Below, in pieces: positions 27,040 to 35,267 of a stretch of 64,000 nucleotides of DNA. Under the pieces are notes generated by a model. The model saw only the letters and a list, made by a program, of their open reading frames with translations, was not told the origin of the DNA and ran no database searches. A program made the position numbers and the translations under genes. Positions within the stretch are counted from its first letter, which is position 1. Every line of letters begins with the position of its first letter. Source of the stretch: Betaproteobacteria bacterium (GTDB lineage: Bacteria > Pseudomonadota > Gammaproteobacteria > Burkholderiales > Burkholderiaceae_C); the NCBI GenBank assembly GCA_947453725.1, contig CANGHH010000009.1, positions 141,420 through 205,419 on the forward strand, in the 5' to 3' direction.

Positions 27040-29322
27040 TCAGGCCAGCTGCAGCGGCAGCCTGCGCAGGCGCTGGCCGGTCAGCGCAAACAGCGCGTTG
27101 GCCACGGCCGGTGCGATCGGCGGCGTCCCGGGTTCGCCGACGCCTTCGGGGTGGGCGTCGCTGGCGATGATCTCGGTGGTGATGGCCGGGCAGTCGGCCA
27201 TGCGCAGCATCGGCAGGTCGTGGAAATTGCTCTGCCGGACGCGGCCTTTTTCGATGTCGATGCGCCCGTGCAGCGCCGCACCCAGGCCGAAGACGATGGC
27301 GCTGTCCATCTGCTGGCGGATCAGACCCGGGTTGACGGCGGTGCCGCAGTCGATGACGCAGACCACGCGGTGGACGCGCACCGTCTTGTCCGCATCGACC
27401 GAGACCTCGGCCACCTGCGCGACGATGCTGCCGAAGCTCTGGTGCAGGGCCACGCCGCGCGCCGTCGGCGCGCCGTCGGGGGCCGGCGCGCTGGGCTTGC
27501 CCCAGCCGGCCAGTTCAGCGGCGCGCTGCAGCACTTTCAGATGGCGCGGGTGCTGTTTCAGCAGGCGGGCGCGGAAAGCCACCGGGTCCTGCCCGGCGGC
27601 ATGCGCGGCTTCGTCGACGAAGCTCTCCATGAAGAAGGCCTGGTGCGAATGGCCGACGCTGCGCCAGAAGCCCACCGGCACCGGCAGCTCGACGAGCTGG
27701 TGGGCGATGCGCGCGGCCGGCCATTCGTAGGGTTGGTCGAAGGCGCCTTCGGACGTGGTCTTGTCGGGGCCCGAGTCGACCAGGCTCGGCGGCAGGCCGA
27801 AGACCCGCGCCAGCACCTGCGGCACGATGGCCTGGCCGGCCGACACGTTGCGCCAGCCGACCAGGGCGCCCTGCGCGTCGAAGCCGGCGCTGAAGCGCGA
27901 CACCGCAGCCGGGCGGTAGAAGTCGTGCTGGGTGTCCTGCTCGCGGGTCCAGAAGGTCTGCACCGGCAGGCCGCCGGCGGCCTTGGCGATGGCCGCCGCC
28001 TGGCCAATGAAATCCACATCCAGCCGGCGGCCGAAACCGCCGCCCAGCAGGGTCACGTTCACCGTCACCTGCTCGGGCTCTATGCCGAGCGCCACCGCCG
28101 CGGCGCGGCGCGCCAGGCCGGGCACCTGGGTCGGCGCCCAGACCGTGGCCTGACCGTCCTTGAACTGCACGGTGCAGTTCTGCGGCTCCATCGTCGCGTG
28201 GGCCAGCCAGGGCGCGCGGTATTCGGCGCTGATCGTCCGGGCGGCGCCTTTCAGCGCCGCATCGACGTCGCCGGTCCTGAAGTAGGCGAAGCCGGTTTCG
28301 CTGTCGAGGGTCCTGGCCAGCTGGTCCATCGCGCCGGCGCTGGAAAAGGCCGCTGCCGGCACCTGCTCGTCCCAGCTGACGCTGACCACCTGGACCGCCT
28401 GCAGCGCATGCCAGGGCGTGTCGGCGATGACCGCCACGCCGGCCGTGCCGCCGTGGTGGCCGGCGACCGCCAGCACCTGTTTCACGCCGCTGAGCTTCAA
28501 GGCCGCCGCGCCGTCGAAGGCCCGCACCCGGCCGCCCAGCGTCGGGCACATCGCGACCGTCGCGTAGAGCTGTCCGGGCTGTTGCACGTCGAGGCCGAAG
28601 CCGGCACTGCCGTCGACCTTGGACGCGGCTTCGATGCGCGGCAAGTCCTTGCCGATCAGCGTGAAGCGGTCTGGCGTCTTCAAGGCGACATCGGCCGGCA
28701 CCGGCTGACGGCTGGCGGCCGCGGCCAGTTCACCGAAGCCCGCGCGTCGGCCGGACGGGTGCGACAGCACGCCGGCCGCCACCGTGATCTCGGCCGCCGG
28801 CACGCCCCAGGCCTGCGCCGCGGCGCCGACCAGCATGGCGCGCGCCGAGGCGCCGGCCTGCCGCATCGGCAACCACAGGTCCTTGATGCTCGACGAGCCG
28901 CCGGTCATCATCACGCCGACCTCGCGCATCGTCTTGGCGGTCAGCCAGCCAGCCACCCGGCGCAGCGTGCCGTCGTCGTCGGGGTGGAAGGGCAGACCGT
29001 CGACCACGGTGGCCAGGTTGTTGTAGATCCTGTCGATGGGCGCTGCCGCGATGCGCACCGCCGCCCAGTCGGCGTCCAGTTCGTCGGCCAGCACCATGGC
29101 CAGGCCGGTGTGCACGCCCTGGCCCATCTCGCTCTTGGGCACCACGACGAGCACGCTGCCGTCGCTGGCGATCTTCAGCCAGCCGTTCAGCGCCGCCTGC
29201 CCGGCCGCCGTGGCCAGCGGCTGGGCGGTGTTCAGACGCTGGCGCGGCGGCAGCAAGGTCCAGCCCACGGTGAGTGCCCCGGCAAGACCCAAGGAACCCA
29301 GCAGGAAATGGCGTTTTTTCAT
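27040..29322 (-). CDS. molybdopterin-binding large subunit, isoquinoline 1-oxidoreductase beta (IorB) type
   Basis: 760 aa. An N-terminal hydrophobic leader (KKRHFLLGSLGLAGALTVGW) is followed by molybdopterin domains: PKSEMGQGVHTGLAMVLADEL, LGGGFGRRLDVDF (pterin-binding), and GVGEPGTPPIAPAVANALF, whose glutamate is the expected catalytic base. This family hydroxylates N-heterocycles or oxidises aldehydes at the periplasmic side, normally with a [2Fe-2S] subunit IorA and sometimes a cytochrome c. Neither gene is adjacent. It is followed by the DUF885 and M20 genes. Confidence 0.88.
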   Translation of the reverse strand: MKKRHFLLGSLGLAGALTVGWTLLPPRQRLNTAQPLATAAGQAALNGWLKIASDGSVLVVVPKSEMGQGVHTGLAMVLADELDADWAAVRIAAAPIDRIYNNLATVVDGLPFHPDDDGTLRRVAGWLTAKTMREVGVMMTGGSSSIKDLWLPMRQAGASARAMLVGAAAQAWGVPAAEITVAAGVLSHPSGRRAGFGELAAAASRQPVPADVALKTPDRFTLIGKDLPRIEAASKVDGSAGFGLDVQQPGQLYATVAMCPTLGGRVRAFDGAAALKLSGVKQVLAVAGHHGGTAGVAVIADTPWHALQAVQVVSVSWDEQVPAAAFSSAGAMDQLARTLDSETGFAYFRTGDVDAALKGAARTISAEYRAPWLAHATMEPQNCTVQFKDGQATVWAPTQVPGLARRAAAVALGIEPEQVTVNVTLLGGGFGRRLDVDFIGQAAAIAKAAGGLPVQTFWTREQDTQHDFYRPAAVSRFSAGFDAQGALVGWRNVSAGQAIVPQVLARVFGLPPSLVDSGPDKTTSEGAFDQPYEWPAARIAHQLVELPVPVGFWRSVGHSHQAFFMESFVDEAAHAAGQDPVAFRARLLKQHPRHLKVLQRAAELAGWGKPSAPAPDGAPTARGVALHQSFGSIVAQVAEVSVDADKTVRVHRVVCVIDCGTAVNPGLIRQQMDSAIVFGLGAALHGRIDIEKGRVRQSNFHDLPMLRMADCPAITTEIIASDAHPEGVGEPGTPPIAPAVANALFALTGQRLRRLPLQLA

Positions 29323-29450
29323 GCGGGCAGCATAAGCTCCCGCCAGGCGCCGGCCCCGATGTGCTGTCGAGGCTTTGCCCAGTCGCCAGCACGTTTGCCG
29401 CTGAACGCTTACCCTTCGCCCCCGCCAACCGCAGCCCTTCGAGCACCCGC

Positions 29451-31010
29451 ATGTCCACGCCCCCGGCTGATTTCCTGTTGGACGGCTTGCGCCGCCTGTC
29501 CCCCGAACGCCTGCGCGGCATGCGCCGGGGCGTCGAGAAAGAGAGCCTGCGCGCGCTGCCCGGCGGTGCGCTGGCGCTGACGCCCCACCCCCTTGCCCTC
29601 GGTTCGGCGCTGACCCACGGCCGCATCACCACCGACTTCAGCGAAAGCCAGCTCGAGCTGATCACTGGCGTGCACGCCAGCGTCGAAGCCTGCCTGGACG
29701 AACTGACGCAGATCCACCAGCACGTGGTGCACAGCCTGGCCGAAACCGGCCACGGCGCCGGCGATGAACGCCTGTGGGCCAGCAGCATGCCCTGCAGCTT
29801 GCCGACCGACGAGACGATTCCGCTGGGTCGCTACGGCAGCAGCAACATCGGTCGGCTGAAAAGCGTCTACCGGATGGGGCTGGGCCACCGCTACGGCCGG
29901 CGCATGCAGACCATCAGCGGCATCCACTACAACTGGTCGCTGCCAGGTCTGGGCAACGACGAACACTTCGCGCTGATCCGCAACTTCCGCCGCCACGCCT
30001 TCGTCCTGCTGTGGCTGTTCGGCGCCAGCCCGGCGGTCTGCGGCAGCTTCGTCGCCGGCCGCGACCACGGCCTGCAGTCGCTGGGCACCGGCAGCCTGGG
30101 GCTGCCGTGGGCGACCAGCCTGCGGATGGGCCGGCTGGGCTACCAGAGCGCCGCGCAGGCCACGCTGGCCGTCAGCTACAACAGCCTGGAAGGCTATGCC
30201 GCCTCGCTGCACGCGGCGCTGACCCAGCCCTACCCGGCCTACGAGGCGATCGGCATCCGCAACCTGGGCGGCGAATACAACCAGCTGGCCACCACGCTGC
30301 TGCAGATCGAGAACGAGTTCTACGGCACCATCCGCCCGAAGCGCGTGATCCAGCGCGGTGAGCGCCCGCTGCACGCGCTGCGCCAGCGCGGCGTCGAGTA
30401 CATCGAAGTCCGCTGCATGGACCTCGATCCCATGCTGCCGGTGGGCATCCAGGCGGCGACGATGCGCTTCATCGACATCTTCCTGCTGCACTGCCTGCTG
30501 CAGCCCAGCCCGCCCGACACGCCCGACGAGATCGCCGCGCTGGGCCGCAACCAGCACCGCACCGCCGCCTTCGGCCGCCAGCCGGGGCTGACGCTGGAAC
30601 GTGACGGCGCTGACGTGCCGCTGGTCGACTGGGCCGCCGAGCTGCTGGCGCAATGCGCCCCGATCGCCGCCGCGCTGGACGCAGCCCACGGCGGCCAGGC
30701 CTACGCCGCCGCACTGGCCGAAGCGCAGGCCAGCCTGGCCGCGCCCGAGACCCTGCCTTCGGCCCGCGTGCTGGCCCAGATCAACAGCGACTTCGGCGGT
30801 TCGCACATCGCTTACACCCGCGCCCAGGCCGAACAGGCGCGCCAGCACCTGCAGCAGTTGCCGTGGACGGCCGAACAGCGGGCTGCGGGTGAAGCCGAGG
30901 CACAGGCCTCGGTGGCCGCGCAGCGCGCCATCGAAGCCGCCGATACGGTGGATTTCGAGACTTTCCGCCTGGCCTACCTGGCGCCCGAGGGCCTGCAGGT
31001 CGCGGATTGA
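29451..31010 (+). CDS. gshA: glutamate-cysteine ligase (GshA, proteobacterial type)
   Basis: 519 aa from MSTPPADFLL. The family phrases GVEKESLRALPGG, SESQLELITGVH, YGSSNIGRLKSVYRMGL, ISGIHYNWSLP and EYIEVRCMDLDP are all present, as in E. coli GshA (518 aa). It makes gamma-glutamylcysteine, the first step of glutathione synthesis, in the cytoplasm with ATP. It stands alone, divergent from iorB, with a -10-like TACCCT at 29410-29415. The stop codon lies inside the 35-bp palindrome at 31009-31043, which may end its transcript. Confidence 0.95.
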   Translation: MSTPPADFLLDGLRRLSPERLRGMRRGVEKESLRALPGGALALTPHPLALGSALTHGRITTDFSESQLELITGVHASVEACLDELTQIHQHVVHSLAETGHGAGDERLWASSMPCSLPTDETIPLGRYGSSNIGRLKSVYRMGLGHRYGRRMQTISGIHYNWSLPGLGNDEHFALIRNFRRHAFVLLWLFGASPAVCGSFVAGRDHGLQSLGTGSLGLPWATSLRMGRLGYQSAAQATLAVSYNSLEGYAASLHAALTQPYPAYEAIGIRNLGGEYNQLATTLLQIENEFYGTIRPKRVIQRGERPLHALRQRGVEYIEVRCMDLDPMLPVGIQAATMRFIDIFLLHCLLQPSPPDTPDEIAALGRNQHRTAAFGRQPGLTLERDGADVPLVDWAAELLAQCAPIAAALDAAHGGQAYAAALAEAQASLAAPETLPSARVLAQINSDFGGSHIAYTRAQAEQARQHLQQLPWTAEQRAAGEAEAQASVAAQRAIEAADTVDFETFRLAYLAPEGLQVAD

Positions 31011-31043
31011 ACACGGGTTCAGTGCTACACTGAACCCGTGTTC
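31009..31043. promoter_or_regulatory. perfect 35-bp palindrome: operator/promoter of the toxin-antitoxin pair and gshA end
   Basis: Perfect 16-bp arms at 31009-31024 and 31028-31043 surround a 3-base centre CTA. The dyad begins in the gshA stop codon and holds an extended -10 (TGCTACACT, 31023-31031) for the antitoxin gene. It could be the autoregulatory operator of the antitoxin and a hairpin ending gshA mRNA. Confidence 0.75.
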
Positions 31044-31058
31044 GATGAGAGGGCGATC

Positions 31059-31376
31059 ATGTCCAACCTGACCGTGGTCATCGACGACGAGGTGCTGCGC
31101 GCCGCGCGCATCAAGGCCCTGCAGCAGGGCACCAGCGTCAACGAGATCTGCCGTGAGGCGATCACGCGGTTTGCGGCGCCGGCCAAGGACCATGCGGAAT
31201 GGATGCGTGAATTGCGCGCCCTTCAGGCGGCCGTGCGGGCTGACAGTCTGCGCGCAGGCGCACCGGCACCCGAACCGATGTGGCCCAGCCGCGAAGCCAT
31301 GTACGACGAGATCATGGCCGAGCGCATGCCCACCTTGTGGGCCCACTCGAAAACCAAGCCCTGCGATCCGCCGTGA
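31059..31376 (+). CDS. antitoxin, ribbon-helix-helix type, of a PIN toxin pair
   Basis: 105 aa from MSNLTVVIDDEVL; this ATG follows GAGAGGG at a good distance, while an upstream GTG at 31038 lies inside the palindrome. The N-terminal half (LTVVIDDEVLRAARIKALQQG then SVNEICREAI) looks like a ribbon-helix-helix DNA-binding domain. The C-terminal half is acidic and probably wraps the toxin. It presumably represses its own promoter at the 35-bp palindrome. The stop overlaps the toxin start (GTGA). Confidence 0.8.
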   Translation: MSNLTVVIDDEVLRAARIKALQQGTSVNEICREAITRFAAPAKDHAEWMRELRALQAAVRADSLRAGAPAPEPMWPSREAMYDEIMAERMPTLWAHSKTKPCDPP

Positions 31377-31867
31377 AGGCCTTCTTCGACAGCAATGTCG
31401 CGATCTACGCCTTCGCTGAGGACGACGACCGCCGGAAATCGATCGCGATGGATTTGCTGGCCCGCCATGGCGACGACTTCGATCTCGTTGTCAGCACCCA
31501 GGTTCTGCTGGAAACCTACAATGTGCTGGTCCGCAAGAAGGGCCTGCTGCCGGCGAAGGCCCTGGCCTACGTTCGCATGCTGACCACCTACGACGTGGTC
31601 ACACCCAGCGCCGCCGCAGCCCTGGCCGCCCTGACCCTGGCCGCCGAACACGGCCTGCCGCCCTACGACGCCTGCATCGTGCAGGCCGCGCTGGAAGGCG
31701 GCTGCGACCGGCTGTACAGCGAGGACCTGCAGGCGGGCCGGCGCTTCGGCAAGCTGCTGGTGGTCAACCCCTTCGACACCGCCGCGCACGAGCCGGCGCC
31801 GGCCTACGCCGCTGCAGCGCCCCAGGCCGGTTCGCGCGCCGCCAGCCCGCGCCGACGCAAGGCCTGA
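31373..31867 (+). CDS. PIN-domain toxin (VapC-like ribonuclease)
   Basis: 164 aa starting VKAFFDSNVAIYAF at GTG. PIN acidic residues are visible in FFDSN, TQVLLETYNV, YDACIVQAA and YSEDLQ, arranged as in VapC RNases that cut tRNA or rRNA. A basic, low-complexity tail (about residues 140-164, ending SPRRRKA) extends past the PIN core. It is cotranscribed and translationally coupled with the antitoxin at 31059-31376. Confidence 0.82.
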   Translation: MKAFFDSNVAIYAFAEDDDRRKSIAMDLLARHGDDFDLVVSTQVLLETYNVLVRKKGLLPAKALAYVRMLTTYDVVTPSAAAALAALTLAAEHGLPPYDACIVQAALEGGCDRLYSEDLQAGRRFGKLLVVNPFDTAAHEPAPAYAAAAPQAGSRAASPRRRKA

Positions 31868-31877
31868 TCCGGCGCCC

Positions 31878-33389
31878 TCAGGGTTGGGCGGACGAAGCCG
31901 CGGCCGGCGCGACAGCCGCTTGGCCGTGCGGCCCGACCCGCGCGAAACTGTCGACCAGCGCCAGCAAGGCCGGCCGGGCCTTGGCCGCGTCGTGGTGGTT
32001 GACCATCATCGCCACCGCCCAGGGCTGGCCGCGTTCGTCGCGCACATAGCCGGCCAGCGCCACCACGTTGCGCAGCGTGCCCGGCTTCAGCCGCGCCCAG
32101 CCGGCGGCCGGGCTGTCCTTCAGCGGGCGCACGCTGCCGTCGACGCCGGCCACCGGCAGGCCCATCACCAAGTCGGCGGCGCGTGGGCCTTGCCAGGCCA
32201 CCGCCAGCATCGACGCCAGCTGGCGCGGCGTGATGCGTTCGCTGCGCGACAGGCCGGAGCCGTTGTCCAGCACCAGCCCGGCGTCGCTGATGGCGTGCTC
32301 GGCCAGCCAGCGGCGCACGTCGGCAGCGGCCAGCTCGCTGGTCGTGGCCTGCGGGTTGGCGGCCATGAAAGGCACGCCGAGTTGCAGGTAGAGCAGGCGC
32401 GCGACCGGGTTGTCCGAGGTCTTCAGCATCGGCCGCAGCACCTCGCCCCAGGGCCGGCTGACGCGGCGCACCAGCGTGCGCGCACCCTCGGGCGCAGCGG
32501 CCTCGCGGGCCTGACCGGCCCAGCTGCCGCCCAGGCCCTGCCACAGGCTGCGGAACAGGCGGTCGGCGAGGTCGTTGCGGTCGAGCAGATTCAGCTCGGT
32601 GCGGCGGATGCAGTCGGCCGGGAAGCCGCCCTGCAGTTCGATGCGCGTGCGGCCCAGCGCGCCAGCTTCGCGCTGCACCAGCGCCGGCTTCCAGACGCTG
32701 TCCCAGTCCTTGCAGGGCGTGGCGGTGACGGCCATCCGGCTGATGAAGTCGACGCCGGCCAGCGGCGGCACGCTGCCGGCGCTGACGCCATCGGGCCCGG
32801 CGCGGATTTCCAGCGGCAGCAGGTTGCCGGCCAGCTCCAGCGCGTCGGGGATGACGTTGTATTGAAACTCCATCTCGTCGTCGAAAGGCGGCACGCCGAT
32901 GTCCAGCCGCGCCGGTCGGAACAGCGTGCGGTCGAGCAGCAGGTCGCCTTCGATGCGGGTCACGCCGGCCTGCCTCAGGTCGACCAGCATCTGCCAGAAA
33001 GCGGCCACGCCCAGCTCGGGGTCGGCACCGCCCTTCAGCACCAGGTCGCCCTGCAGGATGCCGCCGGCGAGCGGCGCCGCGCTGCGCAGTTCGGTGCTGC
33101 CGCGGTGATTCGGACCCAGCCGATCGAGGGCCACGATGCTGGTCAGCACCTTCATCGTCGACGCCGGCTGCATCGGCTGGTCGGCGCGGTACAGCCACGG
33201 CGTGGCGGCGTGGCCCAGCGGCAGCGCCACGGCGGCGATGGCGTCCTCGGGCACGCCGGCCTGGAGCAAGGCCTGCTTCACGGCGGGCGGCAGCGCTGGC
33301 GCGGTGGCAGGGGGCCCGCCGGAGGCGCAGCCCAGGTTGACCAAGGAAACGAAACAGGCCAGCAGGGCCAGGGCAGGGCGGCGCATCAT
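31878..33389 (-). CDS. dacB: D-alanyl-D-alanine carboxypeptidase/endopeptidase (PBP4 family)
   Basis: 503 aa with an export signal ending in a cysteine (LVNLGCASG, possible lipoprotein). Penicillin-binding motifs: SxxK as PASTMKV, the LDNGSGLSRSERI region and the third box as KPGTLRN, where the second residue is Pro instead of Thr. It trims or cuts peptidoglycan cross-links in the periplasm. It lies divergent, with a short shared promoter region, from the muropeptide-recycling operon starting at 33431, which suggests coordinated cell-wall turnover. Confidence 0.92.
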   Translation of the reverse strand: MMRRPALALLACFVSLVNLGCASGGPPATAPALPPAVKQALLQAGVPEDAIAAVALPLGHAATPWLYRADQPMQPASTMKVLTSIVALDRLGPNHRGSTELRSAAPLAGGILQGDLVLKGGADPELGVAAFWQMLVDLRQAGVTRIEGDLLLDRTLFRPARLDIGVPPFDDEMEFQYNVIPDALELAGNLLPLEIRAGPDGVSAGSVPPLAGVDFISRMAVTATPCKDWDSVWKPALVQREAGALGRTRIELQGGFPADCIRRTELNLLDRNDLADRLFRSLWQGLGGSWAGQAREAAAPEGARTLVRRVSRPWGEVLRPMLKTSDNPVARLLYLQLGVPFMAANPQATTSELAAADVRRWLAEHAISDAGLVLDNGSGLSRSERITPRQLASMLAVAWQGPRAADLVMGLPVAGVDGSVRPLKDSPAAGWARLKPGTLRNVVALAGYVRDERGQPWAVAMMVNHHDAAKARPALLALVDSFARVGPHGQAAVAPAAASSAQP

Positions 33390-33430
33390 GGGCGGATTGT
33401 GGCGCCCACACCCTCAGAATGCCGCCTGCC

Positions 33431-34375
33431 ATGAACACCCCGCCGCCCTTCGCCCCGCCGACCGGCGCGCCCACCGCGCGCGGCCTGGGCCTGGACGCGG
33501 GCGGCACGCAGACCCGCTGGGCGGTGGCCGACGCCGCGGGCCGCATCCACGCTGAAGGCCGTGTCGCGGCGATCGCTGGCGCCCAGCTGAGCAGCGATGC
33601 CGGCCGCGCGCAGGTCGAAGCCGCGCTGCGTGCCATCGCCCAGGCTGCCGGTGCCGTCGACTCGGTGGTCGCCGGCGTCACCGGCCTGGGCGCGGCGCAG
33701 GCGCCCGTGCTGGCCGCACTGGCCGCGTCCGTCTTCCGGCTCGCGCCCGCCGCCGTGCAGGCGCTGAGCGACATCGAAGCCCTCTGCCGGGCCGCCTTCG
33801 CGCCCGGTGCGGGCATCGTGGTCTACGCCGGCACCGGTTCGATCGCCGCCTGCATCGACCGCAGCGGCGCGCTGCAACGCGCCGGTGGTCGCGGCGCCGT
33901 CATCGATGACGCGGGCAGTGGCCACTGGATCGCCCAACAGGCGCTGCGCCAGATCTGGCGCGTCGAAGACGAAATCCCGGGCGCCTGGACCGCCTCGCCG
34001 CTGGCCGTCGCGGTTTTCTCGCAGATCGGTGGCAGCGACTGGGCGGCCAGCCGCGCCTGGGTCTACGGCGCCACGCGCGGCGAACTCGGCACGCTGGCCC
34101 TGGCCGTCGCGGCGGCGGCCGATGCAGACCCGGCCGCGCTGGCCCTGCTGCAAGCCGCCGGCAGCGAGCTGGCACGGCTCGGTACGGCCTTGCTGCAGCG
34201 ACAGGGCCCGCAGCCGCTGGCGCTGGCCGGGCGCGTCTTCGAACTGCACCCGGCCGTCGAGAATGCCCTCATCGCCGCGCTGCCCGCCGGCTGTCCCACC
34301 CACCGCCTGAGCACACCCGCCCACCAGGCCGCCGCACGGCGGGCGGCGCTCACCCTGAACAGGAAACCCCCATGA
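33431..34375 (+). CDS. amino-sugar kinase, BadF/BadG/BcrA/BcrD ATPase (GlcNAc kinase-like) family
   Basis: 314 aa from MNTPPPFAPP. An upstream ATG at 33419 is in frame but lies in the probable -10 box (CAGAAT, 33415-33420), so I favour 33431. The ASKHA fold shows phosphate-1 LGLDAGGTQTRWAVAD, the acidic SDIEALCRAAF and YAGTGSIAACI with the GGRGAVIDDAGSGHWIA stretch. Homologues phosphorylate GlcNAc, glucosamine or MurNAc. Being operonic with amidase and MurQ genes it probably makes the phosphorylated sugar that feeds MurQ. Its stop overlaps the next start (ATGA). Confidence 0.85.
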   Translation: MNTPPPFAPPTGAPTARGLGLDAGGTQTRWAVADAAGRIHAEGRVAAIAGAQLSSDAGRAQVEAALRAIAQAAGAVDSVVAGVTGLGAAQAPVLAALAASVFRLAPAAVQALSDIEALCRAAFAPGAGIVVYAGTGSIAACIDRSGALQRAGGRGAVIDDAGSGHWIAQQALRQIWRVEDEIPGAWTASPLAVAVFSQIGGSDWAASRAWVYGATRGELGTLALAVAAAADADPAALALLQAAGSELARLGTALLQRQGPQPLALAGRVFELHPAVENALIAALPAGCPTHRLSTPAHQAAARRAALTLNRKPP

Positions 34376-35247
34376 ATCTCGACGTCCCGCGTGCCCTGCG
34401 CTGGCTGGCTGCCACCGGCACCGCCGCGATCGCCCTGACGCTGGCCGGCTGCGCCACCGTCGCCACCGAAGGCGGCGTGCCGATCGACGCCAGCCTCCAC
34501 GCCAAGGGCCAGGACAGCCGCGTGCTCTTCCTCGTCCTGCACTACACGGTGGCCGACTTCCCGGCGTCGATGAAGATCCTCACCGAGCAACAGGTCTCGG
34601 CGCATTACCTGCTCAGCGACGAGCCGCAGCCGCGCATCTACCGGCTGGTCGACGAGAACCGCCGCGCCTGGCATTCGGGCGCCAGCGCCTGGAAGGACAA
34701 CCGCCGGCTGAACAGCAGCAGCATCGGCATCGAGATCGTCCACCCGGGCCTGAAGCGCGGCACCAGCGACGGTCCGGCCGCGCTGCGGCAGTACGAACCC
34801 TGGTCGCAGAAGCAGATCGACGCGCTGATCCCGCTGATCAAGGACATCGTGAAGCGCCACCAGATCCTGCCCGAGCGCATCCTGGGCCACGGCGAGGTCA
34901 GCGCCCAGTACAAGGAAGACCCGGGCCCGACCTTCCCGTGGAAACAGCTGGCCGACCTGGGCATCACCCCGCCCTGGCCCGACGCCACGCGCGTGGCGAC
35001 CCAGCGCGCGCTCTACGAAGCACCGTTACCGACCGGTGAAACCGGCCTGCCGAATGCGCTGTGGTTCCAGCGCGCGCTGGCCCAGCACGGTTACGACATC
35101 ATGCCCACCGGCGAATGGGACAAGCAGACCCAGCGCGTGCTGATGAACTTCCAGATGCGCTACCGCCCCGACAACTACCTGGGCCAGCCCGACGCCGAGA
35201 CGGCGGCGCTGATCTGGGTGCTGACCCATCCGGTGAAGGCGCCATGA
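34372..35247 (+). CDS. N-acetylmuramoyl-L-alanine amidase, AmiD-like lipoprotein
   Basis: 291 aa. Lipobox LAGC near residue 24. The Amidase_2 domain has zinc ligands in LVLHYTVADF, EIVHPG and LGHGEVSAQYKEDPG. A C-terminal peptidoglycan-binding domain (LPNALWFQRALAQHGYDI...YRPDNYLGQPDAET) follows. It removes stem peptides from MurNAc at the outer membrane or periplasm, giving free sugars for the kinase and MurQ encoded alongside. Confidence 0.9.
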   Translation: MNLDVPRALRWLAATGTAAIALTLAGCATVATEGGVPIDASLHAKGQDSRVLFLVLHYTVADFPASMKILTEQQVSAHYLLSDEPQPRIYRLVDENRRAWHSGASAWKDNRRLNSSSIGIEIVHPGLKRGTSDGPAALRQYEPWSQKQIDALIPLIKDIVKRHQILPERILGHGEVSAQYKEDPGPTFPWKQLADLGITPPWPDATRVATQRALYEAPLPTGETGLPNALWFQRALAQHGYDIMPTGEWDKQTQRVLMNFQMRYRPDNYLGQPDAETAALIWVLTHPVKAP

Positions 35248-35267
35248 AGCGCCAGCCCGCCCCGTGA
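35244..35267 (+). other. 7-codon micro-ORF bridging two genes
   Basis: ATG (overlapping the amidase stop) encodes MKRQPAP and ends in TGA that overlaps the GTG of the next gene. It may relay ribosomes from the amidase to the lipoprotein gene. Translation is not shown by sequence alone. Confidence 0.35.

Noticed and set aside
25108..29580. A 1490-codon open frame on the plus strand
   Set aside because: It is antisense to the M20, DUF885 and IorB genes and shows only low-complexity Arg/Gln/His composition.
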